The position numbers and the translations under genes are program-made. From an uncultured Haemophilus sp. (lineage in GTDB: Bacteria > Pseudomonadota > Gammaproteobacteria > Enterobacterales > Pasteurellaceae), in NCBI RefSeq assembly GCF_937976265.1, contig NZ_CALJRX010000267.1, positions 1-15,190 of the forward strand: DNA of 15,190 nucleotides, read 5' to 3'. How positions within the stretch are numbered: the first letter of the stretch is position 1; each line of letters starts with the position of its first letter. This document shows, piece after piece, positions 1 through 6,233 of this stretch. A model generated the notes under the pieces. It worked only from the letters and a program-made list of their open reading frames with translations, did no database searches and was not told the DNA's origin.

Positions 1-683
1 TCTGCTTGCCCCGAAATAATCAACGGCGTACGTGCTTCGTCGATTAAGATAGAGTCCACCTCATCCACTAAGGCATAGCCTAAATGGCGTTGGAAACGCT
101 CTTCTTTAGAGTGCGCTAAGTTATCACGAAGGTAATCAAAACCTAATTCGCTGTTTGTCGCATAGGTAATATCTGCTGCATAAGCTTCACGTTTTGCTTC
201 AGGCGGTAAACCTGGGATATTCACCCCAACAGTCATACCTAAGAATTCAAATAATGGGCGGTTAGTTTCCGCGTCACGACGAGCTAAGTAATCATTCACG
301 GTCACAACGTGTACGCCTTTACCTTCCAATGCCATTAAATAACAAGGCAAGGTTGCGGTTAAAGTTTTACCTTCACCCGTACGCATCTCTGCGATACAAC
401 GATTGGTAAGCACCATACCACCGATTAATTGCACATCGAAATGGCGCATACCGAGTACACGTTTACCCGCTTCACGCACGGTAGCAAACGCTTCAGGTAA
501 AATTTGTTGTAAGGTTTCACCGTTAGCTAAACGGCTACGGAACTCGTCAGTTTTTGCTCTTAATTCATCATCACTCAATGCTTCAAAAGCCGGCTCCATT
601 TTGTTGATTTTCGCAACTTGTTTTCTTAATCTGCGTAAAATACGTTCGTTACGGCTGCCAAAAATTTTTGTTAAAAAACTCAT
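1..683 (-). CDS. secA: SecA preprotein translocase ATPase (N-terminal part, runs off the left edge)
   Basis: SecA is the ATPase motor that pushes unfolded preproteins through the SecYEG channel at the inner membrane. Only the first 227 codons are present; the reading frame is open to base 1. The visible part begins MSFLTKIFGSRN and carries the Walker A motif MRTGEGKT at residues 100-107 and the DEVD Walker B box at about 207-210, within the first nucleotide-binding domain. Spacing of these motifs matches E. coli SecA to within two residues. The ATG at 681-683 is preceded by a weak purine-rich ribosome site (GAAAGAGAAA), which suits a gene whose translation is controlled from secM just upstream. 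The gene lies 73 bases downstream of secM and is probably in the same transcript. Identity is secure; only the C-terminal three quarters is missing. Confidence 0.98.
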   Translation of the reverse strand, partial: MSFLTKIFGSRNERILRRLRKQVAKINKMEPAFEALSDDELRAKTDEFRSRLANGETLQQILPEAFATVREAGKRVLGMRHFDVQLIGGMVLTNRCIAEMRTGEGKTLTATLPCYLMALEGKGVHVVTVNDYLARRDAETNRPLFEFLGMTVGVNIPGLPPEAKREAYAADITYATNSELGFDYLRDNLAHSKEERFQRHLGYALVDEVDSILIDEARTPLIISGQA

Positions 684-685
684 AA

Positions 686-755
686 TTTCTCTTTCAAATA
701 AAAAATAAAAAGGATCATCCGATTAAAAAATCGGTTCGTTCAAAGATAAAAGAAA
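686..755 (-). promoter_or_regulatory. secM-secA intergenic RNA structure that could mask the secA ribosome site
   Basis: Read on the minus strand, a 6 bp hairpin (CCGATT, loop of four, AATCGG; bases 719-734) sits between the secM stop and the secA start. Outside it, UUUCUUUU (748-755), just after the secM stop, can pair over 8 positions with one G-U wobble to AAGAGAAA (686-693), the purine stretch that serves as the secA ribosome site. In E. coli a comparable secM-secA stem hides the secA ribosome site and is opened when a ribosome stalls in secM. The pairing is seen directly. Its function here is inferred, and the outer stem is AT-rich and weak. Confidence 0.45.
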
Positions 756-756
756 A

Positions 757-1074
757 TTAAATGATGGCTGGACCTGCACGAATAGGGGCAAAAACAGGAA
801 ACTCTGCCGCGATAAAGTGCGGTTGAATTTTTTCGTGTTTTTGATTGGAATGGGTTTTGTGATTTGTTGACTGAGGTTGAACCTGCAATGCTTGACGAAT
901 TTCACGCACCGCAATCAACATATGTTGTTCAGATGATGTTTGGTAATTTTCACCGCTCATATTTGATGAAGGCGGCACCTCCAATCCCTGAGCAACAGGC
1001 AAAGCAAAAATCGCAATCATGCTTAACAGCAACTGCGACCAGAAATTTGTTTTACCTTTATTTGATTTCATCAT
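757..1074 (-). CDS. secM: SecM secretion monitor with C-terminal translation-arrest motif
   Basis: SecM is a short secreted peptide whose synthesis stalls the ribosome when export is slow; the stalled ribosome exposes the secA start and raises SecA levels. This 105-residue protein has a basic N-terminus followed by a hydrophobic stretch (about residues 11-28) with likely cleavage after AQG at residue 30, so a Sec signal peptide. It ends VFAPIRAGPAII: the IRAGP core of the E. coli arrest motif is intact (residues 98-102), with the key proline four residues before the stop codon. The Trp of the E. coli motif is absent. E. coli SecM is longer (170 residues). The position directly ahead of secA confirms the call. 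ATG codons at 1074 and 1071 are both possible starts. A USS lies inside the gene. Confidence 0.93.
   Translation of the reverse strand: MMKSNKGKTNFWSQLLLSMIAIFALPVAQGLEVPPSSNMSGENYQTSSEQHMLIAVREIRQALQVQPQSTNHKTHSNQKHEKIQPHFIAAEFPVFAPIRAGPAII
815..823 (+). repeat. DNA uptake signal sequence (USS) inside secM
   Basis: Exact AAGTGCGGT, followed by an AT-rich tail typical of the extended H. influenzae USS. On the coding strand it supplies Pro85-His86-Phe87 of SecM, some 15 residues upstream of the arrest proline. Confidence 0.95.
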
Positions 1075-1078
1075 CTTA

Positions 1079-1107
1079 TTGTCTCTGACAAAATTTGTGT
1101 GTATTGT
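1079..1107 (+). promoter_or_regulatory. Candidate sigma-70 promoter for dciA
   Basis: TTGTCT (1079-1084) and TATTGT (1102-1107) are separated by 17 bases, each matching the consensus at four of six positions. The predicted start near 1114 leaves a leader of about 33 bases before the GTG start. It overlaps the opposing secM promoter. This is from inspection only. Confidence 0.35.
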
Positions 1108-1131
1108 ATCGGAAATTCAACGTAAAGTCAT
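1103..1131 (-). promoter_or_regulatory. Candidate sigma-70 promoter for secM-secA
   Basis: On the minus strand, ATGACT (1126-1131) and TACAAT (1103-1108, five of six matches) are 17 bases apart. Transcription would start near 1096, about 21 bases before the secM ATG. It lies in the short divergent gap between secM and dciA, where a promoter for this operon is required. Confidence 0.5.
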
Positions 1132-1146
1132 TATTGGGGTATTTTT

Positions 1147-1467
1147 GTGGAAAACAAGCATGAGCGTTATCAAAAAGCCATGAATATTATTGATGTGCTA
1201 GAAGGATCACAATTTGCCCAAATCATGCAGAAAGGCTTAATGTTGAATGAACAGAACCAAAACATCAGCCGTCTTTTCCCACAAGAATTCAAAGGGCTCT
1301 TTCGTTTAGGATCCATCACAGATGGGAAACTCTTTATCGAAGTCAAAAGTGCGGTCGTTCGCCAAGGGATTTTATTTCGCCAACGCGAATTACTCGCTGC
1401 AATTCAACCAACTTATCCCGAAGTAAAAGGCTTTGAGATTAAAATCAATCCAGAATTAACCTGCTAA
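1147..1467 (+). CDS. dciA: DciA-like DUF721 protein (replicative helicase loader homologue)
   Basis: This 106-residue protein matches the DUF721/DciA family, which assists loading of the DnaB replicative helicase in bacteria that lack DnaC. Recognisable features are the central GKLFIEVKSAVVRQ stretch, corresponding to the family's G-x-L-x-V-x-V-x-S segment, then an LLAAIQ helix and a C-terminal VKGFEIKINPEL. I chose the GTG start at 1147 because GGGG at 1136-1139 lies seven bases upstream. The next in-frame ATG would remove 11 residues. The same placement, divergent from secM-secA, is found in vibrios as I remember it, which supports the call. A USS encodes Lys-Ser-Ala-Val in the middle. Its stop codon lies one base from the stop of convergent dam. 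The family call is fairly firm; the loader role is from family knowledge. Confidence 0.75.
   Translation: MENKHERYQKAMNIIDVLEGSQFAQIMQKGLMLNEQNQNISRLFPQEFKGLFRLGSITDGKLFIEVKSAVVRQGILFRQRELLAAIQPTYPEVKGFEIKINPELTC
1347..1355 (+). repeat. USS inside dciA
   Basis: Exact AAGTGCGGT, read in frame as part of Lys-Ser-Ala-Val, a common way for coding sequences in this family to accommodate a USS. Confidence 0.95.
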
Positions 1468-1468
1468 A

Positions 1469-2323
1469 TTAACCTTTAAAGATGGCAATTAATTCTTTTA
1501 CTTTGACTCGTTTTTCTGAAGATTGGCTAATCGAGCGCTGTACTTTAACGCGTTTAAATTTTGCCCCTTTGTAAATCTCACGTGTGAATTTTGTATCGTG
1601 GTTAGAAATCACGACAGAAATTTGCTTTTCTTTTTGTGCTTTCTTTGCACATTCCGCTAAATTCTTTTGATGCTCAAGACCAAAAGCATTCCCCGCATAT
1701 CCAGTAAAATTAGTATCTTGCGGAAGTGGTGCATAAGGCGGATCACAATAGATCACGCTGTGTTTATCCGCTAATTCAAACGTTTGTTGAAAATCAGCAC
1801 ATAAAAAGACCGCACTTTGTGCTTTATGGGCGAAATAGCGTAATTCATCTTCTGGGAAATAATGGGTTTTATAAGCGCCAAAGGGCACATTAAACTCATT
1901 TTTACTGTTATAACGACACAAGCCATTAAACCCAAATCGGTTCAAATAAAGGAACAACACCGAACGCTCGAAAGGATCGGTGGATTGATTAAAAGCTTCA
2001 CGTTGTGCGTAATAATAGTCGGCTGTATTGGCATTCTCTGCAAAGAAAATTGGCTTACAAGCCTCAATATAGGCATCCACATTGTCTTTGACGATATTAA
2101 ACAAGTTAATTAAATCGGGATTAATATCCGCCAAAATATAACGTTCAAAATGAGAATTTAAAAAAACAGCGCCCGCACCAACAAATGGTTCAATCAAACA
2201 CTGTTTTCTTTTTGGAAAGACTCGGTTGAGATCGTCCGTTAAACGAAATTTACCGCCCGCCCATTTCAAAAACGGGCGGTGTTTAATTCGAGGTTTCGTT
2301 TTGTTATTTTTCGGACGCAACAT
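1469..2323 (-). CDS. dam: DNA adenine methylase (GATC), Dam
   Basis: Dam transfers a methyl group from S-adenosylmethionine to the adenine of GATC, marking strand age for mismatch repair and timing replication. The 284-residue product has the D12-class order: FLKWAGGK at 18-25, the SAM-binding FVGAGAVF at 47-54, the NRFGFNGLCRYN block at 128-139, and catalytic DPPY at 194-197. Length is close to E. coli Dam (278). It begins 14 bases after the aroB stop and has no obvious ribosome site of its own, so translation may depend on aroB. In E. coli damX separates aroB and dam; here it is missing from this position. The gene contains a USS (1809-1817) and ends one base from the convergent dciA stop. 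Confidence 0.96.
   Translation of the reverse strand: MLRPKNNKTKPRIKHRPFLKWAGGKFRLTDDLNRVFPKRKQCLIEPFVGAGAVFLNSHFERYILADINPDLINLFNIVKDNVDAYIEACKPIFFAENANTADYYYAQREAFNQSTDPFERSVLFLYLNRFGFNGLCRYNSKNEFNVPFGAYKTHYFPEDELRYFAHKAQSAVFLCADFQQTFELADKHSVIYCDPPYAPLPQDTNFTGYAGNAFGLEHQKNLAECAKKAQKEKQISVVISNHDTKFTREIYKGAKFKRVKVQRSISQSSEKRVKVKELIAIFKG
1809..1817 (-). repeat. USS inside dam
   Basis: Plus strand reads ACCGCACTT, so the USS AAGTGCGGT is on the coding strand of dam, encoding Ser-Ala-Val. Confidence 0.95.
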
Positions 2324-2337
2324 GAGAGCAATGACAG

Positions 2338-3426
2338 TTAGTCATGTTGTGTGCAACGCTCAATGGCGCTTAGCACAAGAGATTTGTCAGTATCAGTCGC
2401 CACGTAGGCTTGACCAAGGGCTTTTAGCAACACAAGACGCAACTTGCCTGCTAGCACTTTTTTATCTCGCATCATATGCGGTAAATAATCGTCTGGTTGC
2501 ATGGTATCAGGCGAAACGGTCGGTAAATTAGCGCGCGCTAAAAGTTTTTCTAAACGTGCAACATCTTCAAAAGAAAGATCGCCTAATTGTTCGGATAATA
2601 CGGCGGCCATCATGGTTCCTGCAGCAACAGCCTCACCATGTAACCAGTTTCCATAGCCTAAATGTGTTTCGATCGCATGACCAAAAGTATGGCCGAGATT
2701 TAATAATGCCCGATCACCTTTTTCAGTTTCATCGCGCGCAACAACATCTGCTTTGATTTGGCAACAACGCGCAATGCAATGTTGAAGTGACTGTTGATTT
2801 AACGCGACCAATTCATCAATATGTGCTTCAAGCCATTCAAAAAAGGCATAATCTAAAATCGCCCCATATTTAATGACTTCCGCAAGTCCCGCATTCACTT
2901 CACGTTTTGGCAAGGTATTGAGTGTAAGGGTATCAATGATCACCGTAGAAGGTTGATAAAACGCCCCAATCATATTTTTGCCCAACTCATGATTAACGGC
3001 TGTTTTGCCACCAACAGAAGAATCCACTTGGGCTAATAATGTGGTAGGAATTTGAATAAAACGCACGCCACGCTGATAGCTTGCTGCAGCAAAACCTGCC
3101 ACATCACCAATCACACCACCTCCTAATGCAATAATGGTGGTATCTCGCCCATGATTATGTTTTAAAAGTGCGGTAAAAATGAGGTTTAAAGAATCGAGCG
3201 TTTTGTATTTTTCGCCATCAGGCAATAATACCGATTCGACCTGGCAACCGATTTTTTCTAGCGTTTGTGTAACGGTTTCAAGATAATATTGTGCGACAGT
3301 TGGATTAGTCACGATCATCACCTTATCCCCTTTCTTCAGCGGATAACAGGTTTCATCTTTTAATAAACCTTCGCCAATATAAATGGGATAACGACGTTCT
3401 TTTAATTCAACATTTACGCACAACAT
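2338..3426 (-). CDS. aroB: 3-dehydroquinate synthase, AroB
   Basis: AroB converts DAHP to 3-dehydroquinate, the second step of the shikimate pathway, using NAD and a divalent metal in the cytoplasm. The 362-residue protein matches the E. coli length. Visible features are the NAD-binding GGGVIGDVAGF at about 102-112, DSSVGGKTAVNH at 135-146, KNMIGAFYQP at 150-159, and likely metal ligands Glu183 (in AGLAEVIKYG), His246 (LNLGHTFGH) and His263 (LHGE). The start ATG has the ribosome site TAAGGA, which overlaps the aroK stop codon, so the two genes are tightly coupled (nine bases apart). A USS falls in the gene at 3166-3174. AroB is followed at once by dam. Confidence 0.97.
   Translation of the reverse strand: MLCVNVELKERRYPIYIGEGLLKDETCYPLKKGDKVMIVTNPTVAQYYLETVTQTLEKIGCQVESVLLPDGEKYKTLDSLNLIFTALLKHNHGRDTTIIALGGGVIGDVAGFAAASYQRGVRFIQIPTTLLAQVDSSVGGKTAVNHELGKNMIGAFYQPSTVIIDTLTLNTLPKREVNAGLAEVIKYGAILDYAFFEWLEAHIDELVALNQQSLQHCIARCCQIKADVVARDETEKGDRALLNLGHTFGHAIETHLGYGNWLHGEAVAAGTMMAAVLSEQLGDLSFEDVARLEKLLARANLPTVSPDTMQPDDYLPHMMRDKKVLAGKLRLVLLKALGQAYVATDTDKSLVLSAIERCTQHD
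3166..3174 (+). repeat. USS inside aroB
   Basis: Exact AAGTGCGGT on the non-coding strand of aroB; on the coding strand it gives Thr-Ala-Leu. Confidence 0.95.
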
Positions 3427-3435
3427 TTTTAATCC

Positions 3436-3978
3436 TTAGAGTGAACCGTTTAAGCCGTTTAGATTATCAATTAAATCAACAATTTGATTAACCATTACTT
3501 TGGCATTTTGCTCATCTGTTGGCAAAGTAATATCCGCAATTTCTTCGTATAACGGATTACGCACTTTAGCTAAATCTTCAAGCACTTGGCGAGGGTCATC
3601 AGCCCCTTGTAATAATGGGCGCTTTTTATCACGTTGTGTACGTTGATATTGCTTATCTACCGTGGTTTCTAAATAAATGACAATGCCACGAGCAGAAAGA
3701 TAATTGCGATTCTCTTTTGACATCACTGCCCCACCACCAGTGGAAAGCACAACGCCTTGTAATTGAGTCAATTCATTGATAATACGTTCTTCACGCTTAC
3801 GAAAGCCTTCTTCGCCTTCTAAATCAAAAATCCAGCTAATGTCTGCTCCCGCACGTTCCTCAATTACGGCATCTGAATCGACAAAATCCATATTCAATTG
3901 TTGCGCAAGCTGACGGCCAATGGTGCTTTTACCCGCGCCCATTGGACCTACTAAAAAAATATTACGTTTTTCAGCCAT
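3436..3978 (-). CDS. aroK: Shikimate kinase, AroK
   Basis: AroK phosphorylates shikimate to shikimate 3-phosphate with ATP. The 180-residue product shows the P-loop GPMGAGKST (11-19), the shikimate-binding DSD (34-36) and GFRKRE around Arg60, GGGAV (81-85), a lid segment with Arg120 (KKRPLL), and Arg140 in VRNPLY. Length fits E. coli AroK (173) with a few extra C-terminal residues. It is first in aroK-aroB-dam, so its promoter should be in the gap 3979-4284. The upstream ribosome site is weak (AGAAGAA). AroK rather than AroL is chosen for its position ahead of aroB. Confidence 0.96.
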   Translation of the reverse strand: MAEKRNIFLVGPMGAGKSTIGRQLAQQLNMDFVDSDAVIEERAGADISWIFDLEGEEGFRKREERIINELTQLQGVVLSTGGGAVMSKENRNYLSARGIVIYLETTVDKQYQRTQRDKKRPLLQGADDPRQVLEDLAKVRNPLYEEIADITLPTDEQNAKVMVNQIVDLIDNLNGLNGSL

Positions 3979-4143
3979 TGTTATTCTTCTAACTTAAATA
4001 ATGTTCAAATTAATCTTTCCTAATAAAAACTGGCCACCTGAAAAAATGGCAGCCCGAAAGATCACCCAAAAAATAATGAAGATTATCGCAATAAATCCCC
4101 CTATGTTTCAACCTTTAGCGGGAATTTATTTTAAGAAGCGCAA

Positions 4144-4152
4144 AAGTGCGGT
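4144..4152 (+). repeat. Extended USS upstream of aroK
   Basis: AAGTGCGGT followed by two spaced T-rich runs, a good match to the extended H. influenzae USS, in non-coding DNA. Confidence 0.95.
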
Positions 4153-4221
4153 CAGTTTTTTAGGGATTTTTATGAATGATAAAGTCAGATAGAGCATCGA
4201 GATAAAACATCCTAAAATTTA

Positions 4222-4230
4222 ACCGCACTT
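4222..4230 (-). repeat. USS downstream of the dcuB terminator
   Basis: Plus strand reads ACCGCACTT. The USS lies on the minus strand directly after the terminator U-run. A USS next to a terminator is a common arrangement in Haemophilus. Confidence 0.95.
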
Positions 4231-4231
4231 T

Positions 4232-4266
4232 ACAAATAAAAAGGCTATTCAAACGAATAGCCTTTT
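4232..4266 (-). terminator. Intrinsic terminator of dcuB
   Basis: A perfect 12 bp stem, AAAAGGCTATTC (4239-4250) with its complement at 4255-4266 and a 4-base loop, begins 18 bases after the dcuB stop. On the minus strand it runs into a U-rich tail. The plus-strand side is also followed by a T-rich run, so it may act in both directions. Confidence 0.9.
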
Positions 4267-4284
4267 CTTTTATCAGCTAGTTAA

Positions 4285-5952
4285 TTATAGATAACCAAAC
4301 AAGCTTGTGAAAATGTAACCAAAGATACATGAAGTGATTACACCGATTAAGCCCGGTAAAATAAAGCTGTGGTTAATTACAAACTTACCGATATGAGTTG
4401 TACCTGAACGGTCGAATTGGATTGCCGCAAGATCGCTTGGGTAAGTTGGTAAAATGTAGTAACCGTAACAAGCTGAAGCAAAGGCTAAGATAACAGCAGG
4501 ATCAACACCGATACCTAAAGCTAGTGGAACGAATGCAACCAATGCTGCCGCTTGTGAGTTTACGAATTTAGAAATTAATAATAACATCACAGCGTAAGTC
4601 CAAGGATGTGCTTTTACCACATCACCAAGTGCTGCTTTCATCATTGGTGTGTGAACAGTAAACATGGTTTCTGCCATCCAAGAAATCCCGAATACAGCCA
4701 CTAACGCGATCATACCTGAACGGAAAATTTCATTTTTACTGATTTTGCCTACATCAGTTTTGGTAAAGATAACAATTAATGCACCCGCTGATAACATGAA
4801 AATTTGAATAACGTGAACCATACTTAAATTCACTTTTTTCTTCGCGGTATCTTTTAATACGATTGCAGCGTTATCAATCGTTTCAGTTTTATCTCCCGCT
4901 GTGATCACAACACTGTTATCTTGAGCGGTAATTGTTTGAGCAACTTCACCTTTATCGTTATAAATCGCAACGTTGTTATAGGCAGTTTTTGCTTTTGCTT
5001 TGCTGTCTTTAACATCAAGCACTAATGTACCGTCTTTCGCTAATGCCACAATTTTACCGTCTTTAACATTAAAGGTTTTCACAGCTTTATCAGCAGAAAC
5101 AATTTCAACCACTTGGGCTGGTGCTGATTTTTCAAAGGCTGGGCGTAAATCTTTAAAGTAACCTAAGACCGCTACCACTAAAATTGCACCAAAGAAGATC
5201 CACATCGCATTCCAGCTAGATTGTGGTAATTTTTTGTCTAACAATGATGCGCTATCACCATAAACATATTTTTTGAATTCGGGATCTTTTAATTTCTCTT
5301 GGAATTCTGGGTCTTTATCTAAATCTTTACCACGGAACCAGCTGAAAATACCGATAGCTAATACACCGAAAAGGGTTGAAGGCACAGTAATTTTTAATAA
5401 ATCTAAATAGCCATCAAAACCTGCTAATGGAGTTTTAGCATTCACTAAGAATGTGGTTAAAGTCACGACTGCCACCGAAACAGGTGACGCGATGATACCC
5501 ATTTGAGAGGCAATTGAACTTGCTGCCATTGGACGTTCAGGACGAATACCATTTTTGATCGCGATATCATAGATGATTGGTAACATGGTATAAACCACGT
5601 GTCCTGTACCACATAAAATAGTTAAGAAACAAGTGACGAATGGTGCCAAAATACTGACATATTTCGGGTTACGACGAAGCATTTTCTCCGCGATTTGTAA
5701 CATGACATCTAAACCACCACTGGCTTGTAATGTTGCTGATGTCACCACCACCGCAAGGATGGTTAACATCACATCGATAGCGGGCTTACCTGGTTCAATA
5801 CCAAAGCCGAAAACAAGAACAATTAAGCCTACTCCACCGAGCATACCCAGTGCAATACCACCTTTTTTTGCCCCGTAAAATAAACAGATAAGAACAATAG
5901 CAAGCTGAATCGCAAACTGGCTACCTTCACCTAGGTTCATTAGAAAATCCAT
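4285..5952 (-). CDS. dcuB: Anaerobic C4-dicarboxylate transporter DcuB, with an extra domain of about 100 residues
   Basis: DcuB is an inner-membrane carrier that exchanges fumarate or malate for succinate during anaerobic fumarate respiration. The 555-residue protein aligns from memory with E. coli DcuB (446) almost throughout: LICLFYGAKKGGIALG (21-36), ATLQASGGLDVMLQIAEK (73-90), CGTGHVVYT (114-122), the charged SWFRGKDLDKD loop (204-214), SKFVNSQAAA (461-470) and ILPTYPSDLAAIQFDRSGTTH (500-520 region). Lys462, Thr503 and Asp507 correspond to the E. coli residues linked to DcuS co-sensing. The difference is a hydrophilic, probably beta-rich insertion at about 274-376, between two membrane helices and placed on the periplasmic side by the positive-inside rule. 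The start ATG has GGAG six bases upstream. The gene is flanked by terminators and is likely transcribed alone, with an FNR-like site upstream. Confidence 0.93.
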   Translation of the reverse strand: MDFLMNLGEGSQFAIQLAIVLICLFYGAKKGGIALGMLGGVGLIVLVFGFGIEPGKPAIDVMLTILAVVVTSATLQASGGLDVMLQIAEKMLRRNPKYVSILAPFVTCFLTILCGTGHVVYTMLPIIYDIAIKNGIRPERPMAASSIASQMGIIASPVSVAVVTLTTFLVNAKTPLAGFDGYLDLLKITVPSTLFGVLAIGIFSWFRGKDLDKDPEFQEKLKDPEFKKYVYGDSASLLDKKLPQSSWNAMWIFFGAILVVAVLGYFKDLRPAFEKSAPAQVVEIVSADKAVKTFNVKDGKIVALAKDGTLVLDVKDSKAKAKTAYNNVAIYNDKGEVAQTITAQDNSVVITAGDKTETIDNAAIVLKDTAKKKVNLSMVHVIQIFMLSAGALIVIFTKTDVGKISKNEIFRSGMIALVAVFGISWMAETMFTVHTPMMKAALGDVVKAHPWTYAVMLLLISKFVNSQAAALVAFVPLALGIGVDPAVILAFASACYGYYILPTYPSDLAAIQFDRSGTTHIGKFVINHSFILPGLIGVITSCIFGYIFTSLFGYL

Positions 5953-6023
5953 AAGATACTCCGAATCATTTTATGGTTAATTAGAAAAAAATTTGACCCA
6001 AATATTAGCACCAAAATTAACTC

Positions 6024-6062
6024 ATAATAAGTATTTTTAGGGTAAATTTTGTTTTAAATCAA
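6024..6062 (-). promoter_or_regulatory. FNR-like box and -10 element upstream of dcuB
   Basis: On the minus strand, TTGATTTAAAACAA (6049-6062) matches the FNR consensus TTGATN4ATCAA at nine of ten defined positions. TATTAT at 6024-6029 (or TATGAG at 6021-6026) lies 19 (or 22) bases downstream, close to the layout of FNR-activated class II promoters. The predicted start is near 6014-6017, a leader of about 60 bases. FNR control suits an anaerobic transporter. Binding is inferred. Confidence 0.6.
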
Positions 6063-6115
6063 AAAATAGGGGAACCAAACAATAAAAGCAAATCTGAGAG
6101 AGATTAAATAAAGGA

Positions 6116-6124
6116 AAGTGCGGT
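6116..6124 (+). repeat. USS between acpP and dcuB
   Basis: Exact AAGTGCGGT with an AT-rich downstream tail, in non-coding DNA upstream of the dcuB FNR-like box. Confidence 0.95.
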
Positions 6125-6189
6125 CTGAAATTTAAAAGATTTAGATGTATCTTGTTTTATTTGAAGATAAGTAATTTAGAAAGGAATTT

Positions 6190-6222
6190 AAAGAAATAAA
6201 TTAGGCGACCTAAAAGATCGCC
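6190..6222 (-). terminator. Probable terminator after acpP
   Basis: On the minus strand GGCGATC, a 5-base loop, then GGTCGCC form a 7 bp stem with one G-U pair (6204-6222), starting 11 bases after the acpP stop and followed by an interrupted T-rich tail (TAATTTATTT). It separates acpP from dcuB. Confidence 0.65.
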
Positions 6223-6233
6223 CAACTTAAAAA

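Larger units (their letters stand above)
3979..4231. other. Gene-free stretch upstream of aroK
   Basis: This gap holds two USS in opposite orientation (4144-4152 and 4222-4230) and presumably the aroK promoter, though I see no convincing -35/-10 pair. A 63-codon open frame on the plus strand (4001-4192) lacks a ribosome site and resembles no family I know. On the minus strand one frame reads like a short hydrophobic protein but is broken by two stop codons. I therefore call no gene here. Confidence 0.6.

Noticed and set aside
864..1088. Plus-strand open frame opposite secM
   Set aside because: It lies antisense to a secM gene with a clear signal peptide and arrest motif; it has no ribosome site or family resemblance.
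4001..4192. 63-codon open frame on the plus strand upstream of aroK
   Set aside because: No ribosome site, no recognisable family, and part of it is just the translation of an extended USS with its T-runs.
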